Positions 52,398 to 64,000 of a stretch of 64,000 bases of DNA are shown piece by piece; within the stretch, counting starts at the first letter, position 1, and every line of letters begins with the position of its first letter. Where the stretch lies: contig OY978525.1 of NCBI GenBank assembly GCA_963854835.1, positions 75,059,628 through 75,123,627 on the forward strand. The letters run 5' to 3'. The notes below the pieces were generated by a model. The model was given only the letters and a program-made list of their open reading frames with translations. It was not told where the DNA came from and made no database searches. The DNA is from Megamerina dolium (lineage: Eukaryota; Arthropoda; Insecta; Diptera; Megamerinidae). Position numbers and translations under genes: made by a program.

Positions 52398-55300
52398 GGG
52401 GTGCGACGCAGCTCCTGGCGTGGGGCTAGTGGCAGATTCTGCAAGAAAGAAGCCATTAGGGCGGGAGGTGGTCCCGCGCCAGGAACCACTAAATGTGTGT
52501 CAACTCAATATTCACCACAGCAAAGCAGCATCAGCAATGATGGTGCGGAGATTCGATGAGGATGAGCTTGACATTGCACTAGTTCAGAAGCCCTGGATTC
52601 TTTATGGAAGGATCAAAGGCCTATCTGCACAGAAGACCACTTTGTTTTATCCACAAACAGAGGGGAAGTTGAGGACATGCATTTTAGTTAGACATGGTAT
52701 ACGTGCGATTCTAATGTCTAACTTGTGTTCACCGGATCTCACAGTAGTGAGAATAGGTGGCGGTGCGGGATCATTTATGATCGCATCAGCATACCTTCCA
52801 TACGATTCTCCAGACGAACCACCTTCGAGAGAGGTGGAAGCTCTATTGAGATTCTGTGATGGTAAGGGGGTTGGTCTGATCTTAGGCTGCGATGCCAACG
52901 CGCACAGTTCTGTGTGGGGCAGCAGCAATGAAAACTATAGAGGAGAGTGTCTACTCGAATTTATAGAAAGATTTGGTCTACAAGTTGCCAATAGGGGAAC
53001 AGAACCGACCTTTGTCGACGCACGTCGTTACGAGGTTATTGATGTTACTCTGACGAATGTCAAAATGTTGGATAGGATTTTGGACTGGAGGGTTGTTGAT
53101 AGACTAACCATGTCGGACCACTGAATGGCCCAGTAACTGAATGGCCCAGTTTGGGATTACGTCCGATAAAAGACATAGAAACGACTGTAGAATGGTAAGG
53201 ATACCGAAACGAACGGATTGTACAAGGTACTGCGAAGTTCTTGAGGAATTATTGCCAAGGAGGTTTAAGAGACCTAGAACAGCTGCAGATGTTGAGTATC
53301 AGGTGAGGGCTATCAGCTCAGCCATGATCAAAGCATTTGAAGCTTCATGTCCTCTGACGGTAGTGGACGAAGGAGATCCCACTCCATGGTGGAATGGGGA
53401 ACTGGAATCCATGAAAAAGGAGACAAGGAAGGCTTTTAATCGTCACATGAGAGGGGACCCCAACGCATGGGACGACTACAAGTCAAAGAAAAGGGAGCTG
53501 AAGAAGACTCTACGCAACCGTAAAAGGAAAACGTGGAGGGAATTTTGCTCAAATATGCAAGATATGACCGATGTATGTAGATTACAGAGGATCATATCAA
53601 AGGACCCGGTGCCAAAGTTGGGATTAATTCGCAAAACGAATGGATCCTTTACAGAGACAATCGGAGAGTTACTGAAATACCTGATGGAGGTGCATTTTCC
53701 AGGAAGCTTTAGATCGGAAGATCCTTGGGAAGCCACCCGCAAGGGTGCAAACAGGAATGAAAGATTGGAAGCTGAAAGGATAGTCACCAGAGATGGAGTG
53801 ATAAACGCCATTAAGCGTTTCTCTCCATTCAAAACAGCGGGTACAGACGGGATATTTCCAGCCCTACTTCAGTGGGGTGCAGAAGCTCTGGTAGACAGGC
53901 TACTGGGAATATTTATTACTTGCCTGGCTACAGGATATATCCCGACTCAATGGAGAGAGACTAAGGTTGTCTTTCTTCCAAAGCCGGGAAAAAGGGACTA
54001 CTCAGAGGCTAAATCTTTCCGGCCGGTTAGCTTGACCTCCTTTCTGCTTAAATGTACGTACTGGAGTAGGAAGGAGTACTAGCGGACTACATGGAAAGGA
54101 CAACGCTTCTGACAAAACCACTGAGCAGGTGTCAGCACGCGTACAGAGCTGGCAAATCCACTGAAACTGCCATGCACGAACTCGTTCGCGTAGCGGAGAG
54201 GGAACTGTCTTGTGGAGGGATATCTATGTCTACTTTTATGGATATAGAAGGTGCCTTCGATAAGATTGGTTTCGATAAGCTAAGGATGGCCCTTGCTTCT
54301 CGTGAAGTCAGCCCAACCATTATAAGGGGGGTGGACAGCATGCTGAGGAAAAGGGCAATAAACTTTCAAAATGGGAGTTACAGACTCAGAGGTAGGGTAG
54401 TCAAAGGGTGTCCACAGGGGGGAGTATTATCGCCCATCCTTTGGAACATCACGGTCGATTCCCTACTTCAGATTCTGGACTCAAAAGGCATACACACCGT
54501 CGGGTATGCAGATGACATAGCGGTAACGGTGAGCGGTAAGTTCCTGGACACTATTTATGATACCATGAGAGGTGCACTCAAAATGGTTGAAGGATGGTGC
54601 ACGGAACAAGGTCTCTCTGTAAATGCTAGTAAGTCGGAAACAGTACTCTTTACTAAAAGGAGGACTGGACTAACAATAGACCCTCTTAGGCTTTTTGGAT
54701 CGAACATCAACGTATCCAAGGAAGTAAAGTATCTAGGTGTCATCCTGGATAACAAGCTGACTTGGAATAGTCACGTCGATGACAAGATTCAGAAGGGCAA
54801 GCGGGTATTGCATCAGTGTAAGAGAGTGTTCGGTCTCATGTGGGGAATCACTCCCAGAGCAGCGCACTGGATCTACACAACGATGGTCAGGCCCTTAATA
54901 ACATATGCTGCTGTGGTCTGGTGGCCTAAGGTCACCCAAAAGACCGCGAAAAGCAAGTTAGTTTGGTACAAAGAATGGCTTGTATTGGGATTACCGGAGC
55001 TATCCGGACGACCCCAGTAGAAGCATTGGAAGTCTTTCTCGGGCTGCTGCCGTTGGACTTGCATATTATGAAGTCAGCGGCATTAACAGCATTACGTCTG
55101 AAGACAACCAATAATTGGTATGGATTCGGCACAGAGAGGGGGCACAGGAGCATCCTGTCACTGCTATATAGCAGTGTAAAGGAGGCGCAGATGCCAATGG
55201 AGGGAATGGGTAGGCTGAAGATGACTGAAAAGTCACACAGAACACTCATTGAAGACGGCCTCACACATGATGTATGTGAGGAAAATGACATCAGTATTTT

Positions 55301-56163
55301 TACAGATGGTTCATTAATGGATGGCAGAGCGGGTGCTGGAATCTTCTCTAAAGAGTTGGGACTGGCATGCAATCTGAATCTGGGAAGATACGTATCGGTA
55401 TACCAAGCAGAAATGCTAGGTCTAATGCATGCGCTAGACCATCTGGATGGAAAGGTACAAGGTAAGAAAATCTTGCTAGCACTCGATGACCAGGCGGTGG
55501 TCAGGCGGCTGCAACAACCTACGGTATCTTCTAATTTGGCGCTCGAATGTGTTCAGAAACTTAATGGGTGTGCTCGTAGTAATGCGATTACTCTTATGTG
55601 GGTGAAGGGACACATTGGTATAGAACAGAATGAAGCTGCAGACTCCTTCGCTAGACAAGGATCTGAAGCTGAATTTTATGGATCGGAACCAGTAGTTGCT
55701 CTCAGCAGCGGGACGGTGAAGGAAAAGGTCGAAGAGTGGATTAAGAAACTTCATCTCACGAGATGGGAGAACTTATCTACTTGTAGACAGGCAAGGCTTC
55801 GTTGAGGCTATCAAAGGGCAGTGAATCGGGGAGGGCTCTCAGTCTAGGACGAATGACTCTAAGCTGGTTGACTGCATTAATAACTGGGCATGGCAATTTC
55901 AGGTACCACCTCAGCAAGATGGGTCTTGTTGATGGGGAGGATGCTGATATTTGCAGATTATGCATGGAAGAGGCAGAGACAGCGGCGCACATAGTGTGCC
56001 AGTGTCCTGCATTGGCAAGCAGGAGGATGTCCACACTGGGTCGCCAATTTATTGATGAACTCGAAATGTGGAACATACCCCACAAAGAGATGCTTGAAAT
56101 AACGCGTGATGTTATTATGAGGAAGGAAGTAGAAGAATTCTGCAACCGAACAAATAATTAACA
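52387..56163 (+). pseudogene. LOA-2 ORF2: EN, RT, RNase H with several lesions
   Basis: ATG at 52387 overlaps the ORF1 stop. EN: QLNIHHSKAA, ALVQKPWI, SAYLPYDSP, GCDANAHSSVWGS, then MSDH followed by a stop at 53122 caused by a small template-switch-like rearrangement (53121-53150). Linker PWWNGELESMKKE. RT: RFSPFKTAGTDGIFPALLQW, FLPKPGKRD, SFRPVSLTSFLLK, an inserted ~13 bp with a stop near 54055-54080, then AYRAGKSTETAM, DIEGAFDKIG, KGCPQGGVLSPILWN, VGYADDIAV. A frameshift at about 54960 precedes RNase H (IFTDGSLMDG, AEMLGLMHAL, ALDDQAVVRRL, KGHIGIEQNEAADSFAR). A shared stop/frameshift at 55800 separates the final segment with LCMEEAETAAHIVCQCPAL, the HC-type knuckle. Confidence 0.85.
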
Positions 56164-56220
56164 CACGATTTGAGGGACGAAAAGGGACCCATATAAGTGG
56201 TCTGATTCGGCTAATCCGCA

Positions 56221-56532
56221 AATTTATAATAGTTTTTTTAAAGTTATGAAGAAAAAAAAATATTTTATAAAAACTGAATTTTTATTGCTTAAAGGCCATT
56301 TAATTTCCTTTCCAATGTTATATAACACAGCCGAAGACCAGCTACTTAAAAAAGCTTTGACGCTAAAATACTGTTAGTCGCGAAGCCGACTTTGGCCATA
56401 TTAAGGTTTTTTTTGCTCCCGGCCGAAGGCCGGCTTCTTCAAACACTTTAACGCTAAAATACTGTTGGCTACTTTTGAATTTGAATATATGAAGTTAGTT
56501 GTAGTAGAGCCTGATCATAAAAAAAATTAATG
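56221..56532. repeat. Spacer with two diverged ~90-bp direct repeat units
   Basis: GCCGAAGACCAGCTACTTAA at 56331 and GCCGAAGGCCGGCTTCTTCA at 56422 each lead into (T/A)ACGCTAAAATACTGTT at ~56370 and ~56450. Spacing is ~91 bp. Possibly a relic of a minisatellite. Confidence 0.55.
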
Positions 56533-56642
56533 TGTGGCACTTATAAGCTCCGAAGGGCTTGTGGACGAGCTTCTCTTCCATTACTGTTGTGCGTGTTAAC
56601 ATTTTGAACAGTATTAGAAGGTACCTTACTTATTTTAGCCGT
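56533..56642 (-). mobile_element. SINE 3' fragment
   Basis: The reverse complement reads CGGCTAAAATAAGTA..., TTAACACGCACAACAGTAAT, GGAAGAGAAGCTCG, AGCCCTTCGGAGCTTATAAG and GTGCCAC, matching the last ~110 bp of the SINE at 37887. Confidence 0.85.
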
Positions 56643-57420
56643 TTTCTGATGCCCTTTATTCGGTCCTAAATTTTTGATAAGTTAATAAGGCATTTTTTTG
56701 AAAACAAATTTGTTGCATAATTTTTTTTCTCATTTATTTTTCCAATAACCTTAAAAACTTAATAATTTATATAAGATGATATATATGAATGAAAAGCAAA
56801 ATTGCGAGATTATTGAGTAATGTTGATTTAAAATTTTAACTTTGACCTTCAGACAAGCCTCTTGTAGTCATGTCAGCCGAAATTCTTTTGGTCCGTTATG
56901 TTCATAAAAATAAGCTTTATATGACGAAAGCTTTTTTTCCCTCAAACTGTGTTTCAAATTTTCTACAATTACTTTAATTATTTTAAAAATAGAAAGTATG
57001 TTAAATTATAATTACAAAACCGTTTTTCACATATTTTTAAATCAAAAACTTTAAAATCGTGATTTAATATGGGTTTGCAGAAAATATTATAGACGTATCT
57101 ACTATTTTGATTAGGTGGACCATTACGTTTATATGTAAACTATATACTTTTTCGTGGCAAACTGTTCTTGTTAGAAGAAATTCAGATAGTAAGTTGGCAA
57201 TTACTTACGATCTTAAAAAAAAATTAAGTTTTCAAAAATGTCGTCTCTCTATCTCGTCATTCGAGATTTTAATATTTAATATATAAGCTTGCAATTATGG
57301 AATTTTTGAAGTAAATTATTTTTTTTTAGAAATCCATCGTGGTTAATACCAAGATTTTCAAGACAACAGTTAAGGAAGAAGCCCGAGATTAGCATCGCTA
57401 GTGTGTATATATAATATATA
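56643..57420. other. AT-rich spacer, nothing recognised
   Basis: Poly-A/T rich, no ORF or repeat match seen. Confidence 0.5.
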
Positions 57421-57638
<218 letters not shown>

Positions 57639-57689
57639 ACGTAAATAATAGTTGTTTATAAATAAAAAATTATTTTGATTAGAAACTCA

Positions 57690-59410
57690 AGACAATGCCA
57701 ACAAAACGCTATCATAGCTCAGCTCTCACTGATTCCCCCATCCGTTTGAGTGACGGTAATCGGGCTAGAAGCAACTGTGAGAAGGGTTTGGCTTTTGCAA
57801 ACCACCTAAAAAGTGTATTTACACCCAATCCACCCTCTTCACAGTCATCATTACCAAAATTAACCTTACTCAATAATGCTCAAAATTAAAAAAAGGACAT
57901 ATTCAAAGCAATTTATAAAGATTTAAACCCAAAAAAATCACCTGGTCCAGATAAAATTACCGGTAAAATGATAAAAGAGCTACCTCCGGCTTCAGTAATT
58001 CATCTCATGCACATTTTCAATGCTATCCTTCGTATTAAACACTATCCCAAATGCTGGAAAACTTCAAAAATTATTATGATAGCAAAACCAGGAAAAGACC
58101 CTACAAAAGCTGCATCGTACAGTCCTATCAGCCTCCTGCCTCTACTCTCTAAAGAATTCGAAAAGCTACTTGTCATAAATATAACTCCATTTATTAACCT
58201 CAACCAACTGATTCCTCAACATCAGTTTGGATTTAGAAAACAGCACGGCACAATAGAACAAGTCCACCGCATTGTAACTCTGATAAGGAACACTTTTGAA
58301 GAAAAAAAGTATTGCTCAGCTGTCTTTCTTGATATCACTCAAGCTTTCGATAAAGTATGGCACGATGGCCTTATTTACAAACTCAAACTATTACTGCCTG
58401 CAAATGTCTCCTCATTGCTTAGTAGCTACCTCACGAAAAGACAATTTCTCGTACATCACAAGGATTACACAACAAATCCATTGGATATTCACGCTGGCGT
58501 TCCTCAAGGAAGCGTTTTGGGCCCCTTACTGTATCTCTTATAGACTACAGATATGCCCAGCAATAACTATATATTTATATCGACCTTTGCAGATGATACG
58601 GCAATATTGTGCTCTCGCTCTAACTCCATAGAAGCTACTAAACTCCTGCAGACTCATATCGATTCTCTCGAAATCTGGCTAGCAAAATGGCGTATAAAAG
58701 TCAATGAATCAAAGAGCGTACATGTAACCTTCACGCTAAGGCTAGATACATGTCCCCCACTTAAAATTAATGGCCAATCAGTTCCACAATGTTCCTCAAC
58801 AAAGTACTTGGGTATTCACCTCGACAGAAGGCTGACCTGGAAAAATCACATAGAGGCAAAGAAAAGTCAGATCAAGCTTAAAATGAATCAGTTATGGTGG
58901 CTGTTACACAAAAGATCAAAGTTGAATCTCGAATATAAAGTGCTATTATATAAAGCAATTCTGAAGCCAATCTGGACTTATGGTATTCAGTTTTGGGGCA
59001 CCGCATCTCCCTCAAATATCAAAAAAATTGCAGCGAATACAATCCAAGTGTCTGCGAGTTATTGTAAACGCGCCTTGGTATATGAGGAACGTTAACATCC
59101 ATCGAGATTTAAATGTACCCACAATTTCTGAGGAAGTTGCAATGTCCTTCAGAAGCTACATTCAAAAATTACACAGTCATCCAAATCCCCTTGCTAGGCA
59201 ATTGTTGCTGAGCACGGGGCATCGTCGATTAAAAAGAAAAGACACACTGAATATGCTGTGAAATTGCTATACCTCGCGACTCAACAAATTGTGATGGAAC
59301 GTTGGGAATATCACATAATTTTAGTTAGTTTGTAAGATTTGATCACTTATTATTAGTTTCTAAGTAATTTTAGAAAGATCCAATAAATGAAGCTTGAAAA
59401 AAAAAGCTTG
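57690..59410 (+). mobile_element. Jockey-clade LINE copy 2, 5'-truncated
   Basis: Begins within the pre-RT linker (SALTDSPIRLSDGN) and ends with an AATAAA signal (CCAATAAATGAAGCTTG) followed by a nine-A tail at 59398. Plus orientation. Same family as the broken copy at 24386-26488, ~95% similar by eye. Confidence 0.88.
57720..59261 (+). pseudogene. RT of Jockey-clade LINE copy 2
   Basis: One frame carries linker and RT: NPKKSPGPDKITGKMIKELP, HYPKCWKTSKIIMIAKPGKD, SYSPISLLPLLSKEFEKLL, QHQFGFRKQHGTIEQ, VFLDITQAFDKVWHDGL, GVPQGSVLGPLLYLL, FADDTAILCSR, KYLGIHLDRRLTW, PIWTYGIQFWG. In-frame stops at about 57887 (after NNAQN) and 58541-58543 (TAG where copy 1 has TAC). An extra A in a run near 59025 shifts the frame before the last segment (RIQSKCLRVIVNAPWYMRN ... 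RRLKRKDTLNML, stop 59259). No RNase H, as usual for this clade. Confidence 0.85.
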
Positions 59411-59818
59411 GGGTAGCGCAACATGGTATGACACACTAGTACTAAGAAAAACAAAAAATATACAAACCCAGGAACCGTTATTCGTGCCTAAAACTCTTTC
59501 GGATGAGAAGATCAACAAACAATCGAAGTGATTCGTTGGCTAATTAATCTGCCAGCATGCTATGTTAGCGTTGTGATAACGAAGTTGAGCTTTTTCATAT
59601 AACAACGATTATACTCGTATGCATGTAGACATGTATGCAATTGAAATATTTCAGTAAGTAAAAACAATAGTTTGAAAAACAAATAATATATTAAATACCG
59701 CTGCAGATACCGAAGATATTCATCCAACAGTAACAACTAGTTTGTTGTTTATGCGAATATTTTTGAGATCATGGATCAAGATATGTATATATACCATATA
59801 TACATACATATATATGTA
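59411..59818. other. Spacer
   Basis: No feature recognised. Confidence 0.4.
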
Positions 59819-59820
59819 TA

Positions 59821-59852
<32 letters not shown>
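59819..59852. repeat. (TA)n flanking the mariner, left
   Basis: A short TA run ending at the TA that borders the mariner. Confidence 0.9.
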
Positions 59853-59854
<2 letters not shown>

Positions 59855-61155
59855 AGGTGCGGCAATTATGTATTAAGACTCGAACCATATCTCAGCAACC
59901 AAGCGCGCCATCTATGTGTGAGCACATGCGTTTTTAAGCTTCAACCTTCCTCTACTAACAATTTCATCGCATTTGGTTGACATTTAATGTTTATTGACAT
60001 TCATTTTACAAAACACGTGTTCGTTTGATGTTGAAATTTTAACATGAATCAAAGAGCGGTCATTAAATTCTACGCAAAAATTGGTGAAAGTGCATCAGAA
60101 ACATTCGGAATGATGCAGCAAGCGTATGGCTATGCTTGTTTATCAAGATCAAATGTTTTTATATGGCATAAACGATTTGTAGATGGCAGAGTCGCTGGAA
60201 GATGAAATAAAAAAAGGAAGGCCAATTTCATTGCGGACGCCGGAAGCGATCCAGAAAGTTCGTGATTTTATTACAGAAGACCACAATGCTTCAGTGAAAA
60301 TGATGGAAGAGGCCCTAAATATCAACAGGGAAACTATCCGACTCATTCTTCACGAGGATTTGGGCAAAACAAAGGTCTGCGCGAGATTTGTTCCACACAC
60401 ATTGACCGAGGACCAAAAATTAATGAGAGTCAGTCACTCTGAGACATGATTGCAGCTGCAGAAAATGATCTAAACTTCCTGAAAGCAATTGTTACGGGTG
60501 ATGAAACATGGTGTTTCCAATACGATCCAGAAACCAAACGTCAAAGTGCGGAATAGAAATCAAAAAACTCACCACAAGCCAAAAAACGCGAAAAGTTCCA
60601 TCAAAAATCAAAACAATGCTCATAACATTTTTCGATAGCAAAGGAATTATCCACAAAGAATTTGTTCCAACTGGTCAAACAGTTACTTCCGCATGTTACC
60701 TCGAAGTTTTGAAGCGTTTGATGTCTAGAATCCGTCGTGTTCGATCAGAATACCGTGATCCAAAAAAATTGGTCTCTGTTGCACGATAATGCACCGAGTC
60801 ACACAGCACTCATTGTTCGTCAATTTTTGGCTTGGAATCAGGTCTGTGTGTTGAATCACTCGCAGTGTTCACTTGATTTGGCACCGAACGGCTTCTTTTT
60901 GTTTCCAAAACTGAAATTGAAGTTGAAAGGATGTTTTTTTGATGACATTTAGACCATACAACGGTCTTCGACGAGGGCCCTGGAGGAAATTCCGTAAAAT
61001 GAGCTGGAACACGCGTTTGAATCAATATTAAATTGATGTAACAAGTGTATTGAATCAGGAGGAGAATATTTCGAATAAATATACCGAAAAATTAGCAGAT
61101 ATCGTGTTTTAATTGTGTTTTCTAGAAGCAGTCTTAATACATAATTGTTGCACCT

Positions 61156-61157
<2 letters not shown>
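59853..61157 (+). mobile_element. Full-length DD34D mariner, inactive
   Basis: 1305 bp between TA dinucleotides. Left end CAAGGTGCGGCAATTATGTA, right end (reverse complement) CAAGGTGCAACAATTATGTA; the inverted repeats run ~28 bp to TTAAGACT. Parent type of the 305-bp derivative at 13403-13707. Both sit in (TA)n. Confidence 0.9.
60044..61045 (+). pseudogene. DD34D mariner transposase, degenerate
   Basis: Probable start ATG at 60044 (MNQRAVIKFYAKIGESASET). HTH region, then frameshifts near 60180 and 60447. GRPISLRTPEAIQKVRDFI and NINRETIRLILHEDLG mark the DNA-binding domain. VTGDETWCFQYDPETKRQS holds the first catalytic Asp. After more shifts come TMLITFFDSKGIIHKEFVP, YLEVLKRLMSRIRR and LLHDNAPSHTALIV (second Asp). 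The third site reads LDLAPNGFFLFPK with Gly in place of Asp, 34 residues on. So it is dead both by frame and by active site. Confidence 0.87.

Positions 61158-61219
<62 letters not shown>
61158..61219. repeat. (TA)n flanking the mariner, right
   Basis: About 60 bp of TA immediately after the mariner end. Confidence 0.95.
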
Positions 61220-61222
<3 letters not shown>

Positions 61223-62560
61223 CAGAGGCTGTAGCAATACTACTTATACAAGTATGTGCATACAAATGTACATGTTGTATGTATGTGTTTACCAAAGTAC
61301 ATTTTACCGTCTGTTTTCATTCATATTATAAGGTAATCGCTTCGCTTGTATCAGTCATCGCTAAAACGCTTAACTGTTAACATACGTATTGTTTTACCAA
61401 TAAAACTGAATTCTGTTTTCATATAATCATTGTAAAATATTATTAACAAGATCGATTTATCAGTTACATAGATCGTCGGCATTTATTCCATTCTTGCTGT
61501 GCTTGCAAACGAGTGCGTTGGGGCGAGTGCCTATTTGGACATCCACTGTGTCGTCGAGTGTAGTGATATTAAACAGCAAAGTTCTTTTAACTCTGTTTAG
61601 ATTTGTGCTGACGGTTTATATATCCAAAAGGTAAATTCCACAATGAATTATATTGCTTTGTGATTAGCATGTATTCAAAAAAATTTAATATAAATGGTGA
61701 AAGTTCAAAAAAGCTTTCTTTATACGAAGGACATTAGTAAAAATATGTAATTATTAGTCATTTACTTTACATTAGATTATTAAATTATAAAATACTATAT
61801 TTATATATGTATGTATGTTGGTTGTCGCTTGATTGCGTTTGAAAGTAAATTCTATAATGAATGTATAGTTTTAGTATTATTATACGTGTTCATCGATGTT
61901 GGTAAATAGCAGAAAAGTGAGCACTCCAGAAGGCCTCGGATAGTGCTTTTTAATTAGCCCCTTCATTGTGAACTTCCTTGTATTTGAACATTACACATCA
62001 TTGGAGCGAAGCGATCCTTTTACTCTCCTCTTAAAGCTTTTGAAGAGCGCATTTATTACACCCATAATTTATCGCTTATTTTACTTTTCGTTTATTTAAT
62101 CTAAATTTCGATGAAAAACAAAAGATGCATTAATACATTGGTTGAAATTTATGGTGAAAGTTTTTTAAAAATGAATTAATATAAATTTCATTGAATATTG
62201 AAAAATCACGCCTAATACAAAATATAGGTTTGCTATTCTGTTCAAATTTAGCAGGTGGCGAACTCTGACGTAGATGGTATTATAAGGATAAGTAGTTTTA
62301 TATAAAACGGGAGAACTACTCTCAATATTTAACGTACCTCTCATACAAAGTTGTGAAATATTTTACATTTTGAACCGCTATAAGTTGCATGGTCTAAAAC
62401 TGCATTTAAAAAAAAATACAATACAGTTGGCTCGGCCGACTATATAATTGTCACTTTTATAATGGTGAAATATCAATTAATTAGATTACATACAGATTAT
62501 CGGAGCCATAATATTGTAGCACTCTAATAAAAACAATTTATTGCTCCTTTTTCCTCTATC
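61220..62560. other. Long stretch without recognised genes
   Basis: AT-rich. A relatively GC-rich patch at 61470-61630 ends in a possible splice donor (CAAAAG/GTAAAT) and might be a non-coding first exon or promoter-proximal sequence, but nothing confirms it. Confidence 0.35.
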
Positions 62561-62563
62561 CGT

Positions 62564-62690
62564 GGGTGCCGTAGCTCAGTGGTTAGTGTGTTGGCTTTCT
62601 AAGTCGTAAGTCATGGGTTCCATCTGCTGAGGAAATTGATTTTTAATCGAAAAGATATTCTCTTCGAACGGTGCTTTTCCTAGCCCCAAA
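62564..62690 (+). mobile_element. SINE head, diverged
   Basis: GGGTGCCGTAGCTCAGTGGT (A box) and CATGGGTTCCATCTGCTGAG (degraded B box), then AATCGAAAAGATATTCTCTT and CGAACGGTGC from the body. The 3' part is not recognisable. Confidence 0.75.
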
Positions 62691-62793
62691 GGAATTGCAA
62701 ACTTATTTCACCATATGGCAATAATAAAAAAATATGTAGCACGGTTCTTTCTTAAATATGGCTTAAATGTCGGTCCGTAATAAAAGTTTGCTC

Positions 62794-63345
62794 CTAAAGT
62801 GACAAATTCGTTGCAGCGCCATCGAAAGTTATTGAATAAACATGTGCATCACAACCTTCTAAAAGATGTAATGCATTCGTCAGCAGATTAGCACGCTCCT
62901 CACCATTTAGGGACCGAATTAGAAAATATCCTATTAGGACTCTCCAGTTATCATTTAAACTCATTACCATTAGCATTAAAGCATTATTGAAGACAGGAAA
63001 AAAAGTCGTTCTCCGTATGCCTAAGCCGATATTGTATATCTTTTGCTCTCGTACCGCCATCTCGTCCAACACAAGATTCACAATTATTGGCTTAGGTCCT
63101 TTGGAACATATACTAATTGCATCCAATGCTTGTTGAGTAAAACCAGCAGAGCCATTGATATGCTGGTACCATGTTCTAAGGGTTGAATGGTGTGGCAACA
63201 TATTCTTCCATCTCTCACATATTTCACGTAAATGCGGAATTAAAACTTCAAGGCAGGTGCACGCATTTTTAAAGTCATAACAACATCATCTCTTGAGTTC
63301 ATACCGCATATGAGCTTCAATTTTCGACGCAATGTTTCATCCGGA
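62794..63345 (-). pseudogene. P-element/THAP9-like transposase fragment
   Basis: The minus-strand ORF 63201-62794 reads LPHHSTLRTWYQHINGSAGF, then VNLVLDEMAVREQKIYN, NALMLMVMSLNDNWRVLIGY, FLIRSLNGEERANLL and YSITFDGAATN. This is the pattern of the catalytic-domain start of P-element transposases and THAP9-type proteins: LDEMAI with the first Asp, then ..P+.YFLI..L.., then SLTFDG with the second Asp. The upstream frame to ~63345 looks like the preceding helix region. The N-terminal THAP finger and the rest of the catalytic domain are absent. It probably ends at a stop at 62794. Confidence 0.72.
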
Positions 63346-64000
63346 CTTTACAATAAAATGCAATACATGCGTTTTTAAGTGAATTCGTATCTTACTCGCT
63401 GCATTCGAGTGCAATTCAAATTGATAGCTAGCTCTCGTTCATTTCGCTGGTCATCGTAAATTAGCAAAGAGTTATTATTATTAAGATTATTAATAATTTA
63501 CATACTCTACGTTGAATCGTATTGTGTGATTACAAATTTGTTTTGTTGCTAGGGTTACTGTTGTATTTTTAGGAGGGGGTGTGGTTTTTGGTCAGCTTAT
63601 TTCATGATGTTTCGTAATATAATGTATGTATGTATACATGTTGCAAGCCATTGGGTACTTTGAGGCCATGTCATGAACTTGATATGCTTGCTGTACTAAT
63701 ACTCTTAGCTACTGCCATTGTTATCGACATAACAATGGTGAACTAGACAAACGGACAGGCACTGCCATTATACGCAAAATATTAATATGACTCAATCACA
63801 CTGAAATGGATTGGCCAATGCGTGTCGACATTGTTCATGAGTGTTTTGTTTTTGTAAGTGCTTTGGCATTTTATGTTTTTTAGACAATGTCGTTGTTATC
63901 TTCTTCTTTTGATTTCTCAACATTTTAATAAAATATTTACTTACATTATACCTGTTCCATTTTTTTTTATTTATACCTGTTCCATTCAGCTCTCTTTTTC
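63346..64000. other. AT-rich end of window, nothing recognised
   Basis: No ORF or known repeat. Confidence 0.45.

Larger units (their letters stand above)
50408..56220 (+). mobile_element. LOA-like LINE copy LOA-2, near full length
   Basis: 5' end AACCCGCCTCGAGGGTGCCG as in LOA-1. It carries the full order: 5'UTR, ORF1, ORF2 EN, RT, RNase H, Cys/His knuckle. ORF2 ends at 56163. The 3' boundary is uncertain (about 56220) and no tetranucleotide tail or target duplication was found. The flanks are unrelated to those of LOA-1, so it is a separate insertion and not a tandem duplication. Confidence 0.88.

Noticed and set aside
61470..61640. Promoter and first exon of a host gene
   Set aside because: Only a GC-richer patch and a donor-like GTAAAT; no TATA, no downstream exon with recognisable coding.

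Overview
This window looks like a piece of insect heterochromatin or a repeat-dense intergenic region, most likely from a dipteran and plausibly a tephritid fruit fly. Reasons: LOA-, R1- and Jockey-type LINEs, BEL/Pao and Ty3/Gypsy remnants and several mariner lineages are mixed together, including an apparently intact DD41D (rosa-like) element, a subfamily first described from Ceratitis. I found no convincing host protein-coding gene, no genuine tRNA/rRNA gene and nothing prokaryotic. Nearly every long ORF is transposon-derived. Species assignment is inference only.

Layout. 1-2.1 kb: decayed R1-clade LINE. 2.25-2.76 kb: two SINE fragments. 3.3-7.8 kb: a hAT-like transposase gene (minus strand) split by a full-length RTE-like LINE (copy A, one nonsense codon). 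8.5-10.8 kb: (TA)n arrays and two Tc1-like fragments. 11.25-12.1 kb: a solo LTR and a novel-looking TA-flanked MITE. 12.7-14.8 kb: inverted repeats enclosing a mariner-derived MITE, (TA)n arrays and a SINE head. 14.9-19.3 kb: LOA and Gypsy remnants. 19.5-22.9 kb: RTE-like LINE copy B with an intact 992-codon EN-RT ORF, inserted in an uncharacterised repeat (repeat X). 23.5-27.1 kb: R1 3' fragment, a broken Jockey-clade LINE, an RTE scrap and a palindromic (TA)n. 27.3-36.1 kb: BEL/Pao-like element with env-like remnants, split by a nearly full-length LOA element (LOA-3). 36.2-39.0 kb: deleted mariner, then a CR1/I-group LINE containing a full-length SINE with target-site duplication. 39.6-40.3 kb: second repeat X. 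40.5-47.3 kb: LOA-1, with an RTE copy (D) inside and fused at its 3' end to a truncated mariner. 48.6-49.9 kb: intact-looking rosa-like DD41D mariner. 50.4-56.2 kb: LOA-2. 57.7-59.4 kb: second Jockey-clade copy. 59.85-61.16 kb: full-length dead DD34D mariner. 62.6-63.3 kb: SINE head and a P-element/THAP9-like transposase fragment.

How they relate: the window is a nested record of insertions. RTE copies inserted into a hAT gene, repeat X and LOA-1 with 12-14 bp target duplications. LOA-3 inserted in the BEL env region. The SINE inserted in a LINE, and mariners inserted at TA sites inside or next to (TA)n arrays. Non-autonomous partners (SINEs, deleted mariners, a MITE) coexist with potentially autonomous RTE-B and the rosa-like element. 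Most informative oddities: a 36-bp perfect palindrome at an RTE 5' junction, an 876-bp zero-difference tract between otherwise diverged LOA copies, a local template-switch mutation in LOA-2, a 5'UTR motif shared by divergent LOA families, and 3' hairpins abutting tetranucleotide tails.
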